Source of the DNA: Pseudomonadota bacterium
Lineage (GTDB): Bacteria; Pseudomonadota; Gammaproteobacteria; Burkholderiales; Thiobacillaceae
DNA: 6,995 nt
Assembly (NCBI GenBank): GCA_021791235.1
Contig: JAJYXA010000057.1
Span: 1-6,995 of the forward strand
Reading direction: 5' to 3'
Shown: piece by piece, positions 5,771-6,995 of the stretch
Position numbering within the stretch: position 1 is the stretch's first letter
Layout: the number at the start of each line of letters is the position of its first letter
Notes under the pieces: generated by a model
Told to the model about the DNA's origin: nothing
Seen by the model: the letters and a program-made list of their open reading frames with translations, nothing else
Database searches by the model: none
Program-made: the position numbers and the translations under genes

Positions 5771-6995
5771 GTGCTGAATCGTCTAGTCGGAATGTGGTCG
5801 GGCAAGGAGGCCGCGGCCGCGCCGCCCATCCCTGCCGTGGCCTCCGGGAGCCGGGCGGCGCCCAGGCCGGGATCCGGGGCGCCTTCGGTCATGCGTCGCG
5901 AAGCCCTGCTGGGCCGCGACCAGAAAGTGGCAGCCTACGTCTTCATGCTGCGCCGTGCGCTGGACGGGCAGCGCGATACGGACCTGCCCGACATGCGGCG
6001 CCTCTATGACGAGACGCTGCTCGGCAATCTTCAGCGCATGGATATCGCGCGCCTGCTGGGACAGCGGCTGGCGTTCGTGCCGGTTGCGCCCGCCACCCTG
6101 AATCACCCGCTGATCGAGGGCTGGCCTGCCGCCGGCACGGTGTGGATGCCGAGTATCGACACCCGGACCCCGATCACCGACCCCCTGCTTGCCCGCCTGA
6201 GCGAACTGAAGTCGCGCGGCTTCAATTTTGCGGTGCCTGCCGATGCGGCCATCCGTCCCGAGCGGGACGGGCTGCTGCAGCACGCCGATTACGTGTTGAT
6301 GGACGTCAGCAGCGAGGACATTCCCGCCATCACCGCGCAAATGGCCAGCGTGTCCAGGGTGGCCGCGGGCAAGCGTTTCGTGGCGACGAACGTGCAAACG
6401 CTCGAAGCGTTCCACATGTGCCACAAGCTGCAGTTCGCGCTGTTCATGGGGCCTTTCATCACCCGCCGAGAAACCCTCGACAGCCCCGCCATGGGACCCT
6501 CGCGCGCCAAGGTGCTGGACCTGATGAACCGGGTGCGCACCGGCGCCGAGCAGCCGGAACTGGCGGCGCAGTTCCGCCACGATCCGGCCTTGTCGGTACG
6601 CCTGCTGCGCTACGTCAATTCGCCCGGCATGGGCCTGATGAACAAGATCGGCGGCATTGAGCAGGCGCTGATGGTGATGGGGCAGGACAAGCTGTATCGC
6701 TGGCTGACGCTGATCCTGTTTACCGGCGGCCAGACCCGGGAACTCGATCAGGCGGTGCTGGAAAACGCGCTGGTGCGCGGCCGTGTGGCCGAGCAGCTGG
6801 CCGGGCGCGCGCTGTTTGCCAAGGCGCTCGACGAGATTTTCGTCGCCGGACTGTTTTCGCTGCTCGACGTGGTCATGCGCATGCCGATGCAGCAGGTGCT
6901 GAAGCAGATCAGCCTGCCCGCCGAAATCACCGAGGCCCTCGTCTCGCAGCGCGGGCCGTATGCGCCCTACCTGGCCCTGGCCATCGCCTGCGAAC
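5771..6995 (+). CDS. Degenerate EAL plus HDOD domain signalling protein (runs off right edge)
   Basis: 408 codons are present and the frame is open at the right edge. Residues 1-40 are a low-complexity Ala/Pro/Gly linker. From about 41, LLGRDQKVAAYVFMLRRAL starts an EAL-like region of the YuxH type, ending near RRE at about 235. Its catalytic signatures are missing: no ExL motif, VPADAA where DDFG is expected, LMDV for the KID strand, and ATNVQT for AEGVET. It should therefore not cut cyclic di-GMP. The HDOD domain starts near residue 245 and includes DPALSVRLLRYVNSPGMGL and IGGIEQALMVMGQDKLYRWL; HDOD domains lack the HD metal ligands and act as protein-binding signalling modules. Related proteins are tied to motility, chemotaxis or c-di-GMP networks. 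The start is GTG with GGAGG eight bases before it. A FliA-like promoter upstream supports a motility-linked role. Confidence 0.87.
   Translation, partial: MLNRLVGMWSGKEAAAAPPIPAVASGSRAAPRPGSGAPSVMRREALLGRDQKVAAYVFMLRRALDGQRDTDLPDMRRLYDETLLGNLQRMDIARLLGQRLAFVPVAPATLNHPLIEGWPAAGTVWMPSIDTRTPITDPLLARLSELKSRGFNFAVPADAAIRPERDGLLQHADYVLMDVSSEDIPAITAQMASVSRVAAGKRFVATNVQTLEAFHMCHKLQFALFMGPFITRRETLDSPAMGPSRAKVLDLMNRVRTGAEQPELAAQFRHDPALSVRLLRYVNSPGMGLMNKIGGIEQALMVMGQDKLYRWLTLILFTGGQTRELDQAVLENALVRGRVAEQLAGRALFAKALDEIFVAGLFSLLDVVMRMPMQQVLKQISLPAEITEALVSQRGPYAPYLALAIACE

Noticed and set aside
5783..6580. A 265-codon minus-strand frame across the EAL-HDOD gene
   Set aside because: His/Arg/Gly/Gln-rich shadow of the plus-strand gene, which carries recognisable domains and a strong ribosome binding site.

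Overview
The window reads as ordinary chromosome from a GC-rich proteobacterium, most likely a betaproteobacterium. The grounds are the strong G/C third-position bias in every gene, the Proteobacteria-type gene families (IclR, PerM/AI-2E, GcvR-like ACT, DUF502, degenerate EAL-HDOD) and the long antisense shadow frames typical of such genomes. This placement is inference. I see no insertion sequence, phage gene, tRNA, rRNA or CRISPR array.

Left block (1-3811). A transketolase-family thiamine-diphosphate enzyme is transcribed leftward and runs off the left edge. Divergent from it is an IclR-type regulator. The short AT-rich region between them (about 835-940) holds three copies of an inverted repeat, TTTCA-N5-TGAAA. 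They lie over the ribosome binding site of the enzyme gene, in the middle of the region, and over the start codon of the regulator gene. This is the picture of an autoregulated, divergently acting IclR repressor or activator. Rightward after iclR come an AI-2E/PerM-type membrane protein and a two-ACT-domain GcvR-like protein, whose start overlaps the PerM stop by one base (TAATG). Next are a small exported protein with two cysteines and a possible 34-residue ORF. A GC hairpin with a T run at 3831-3861 probably ends this run.

Middle block, leftward (3954-5593). A DUF502 membrane protein, forced to a TTG start by an upstream in-frame stop, is followed 44 bases later by a 324-residue cytoplasmic protein I do not recognise. 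They are probably co-transcribed and converge on the left block.

Right block (5771-6995). A protein with a degenerate EAL region followed by an HDOD domain is transcribed rightward and runs off the right edge. The divergent region before it (5594-5770) contains a perfect 10-bp-arm inverted repeat. Six bases after that is a close match to a sigma-28 (FliA) promoter with exact 11-base spacing, which suggests expression with motility or chemotaxis genes.

I found no convincing new multi-gene system. The most informative items are the triple operator around iclR, the FliA-like promoter of the EAL-HDOD gene, the atypical transketolase-like enzyme, and the unrecognised 324-residue protein beside DUF502.
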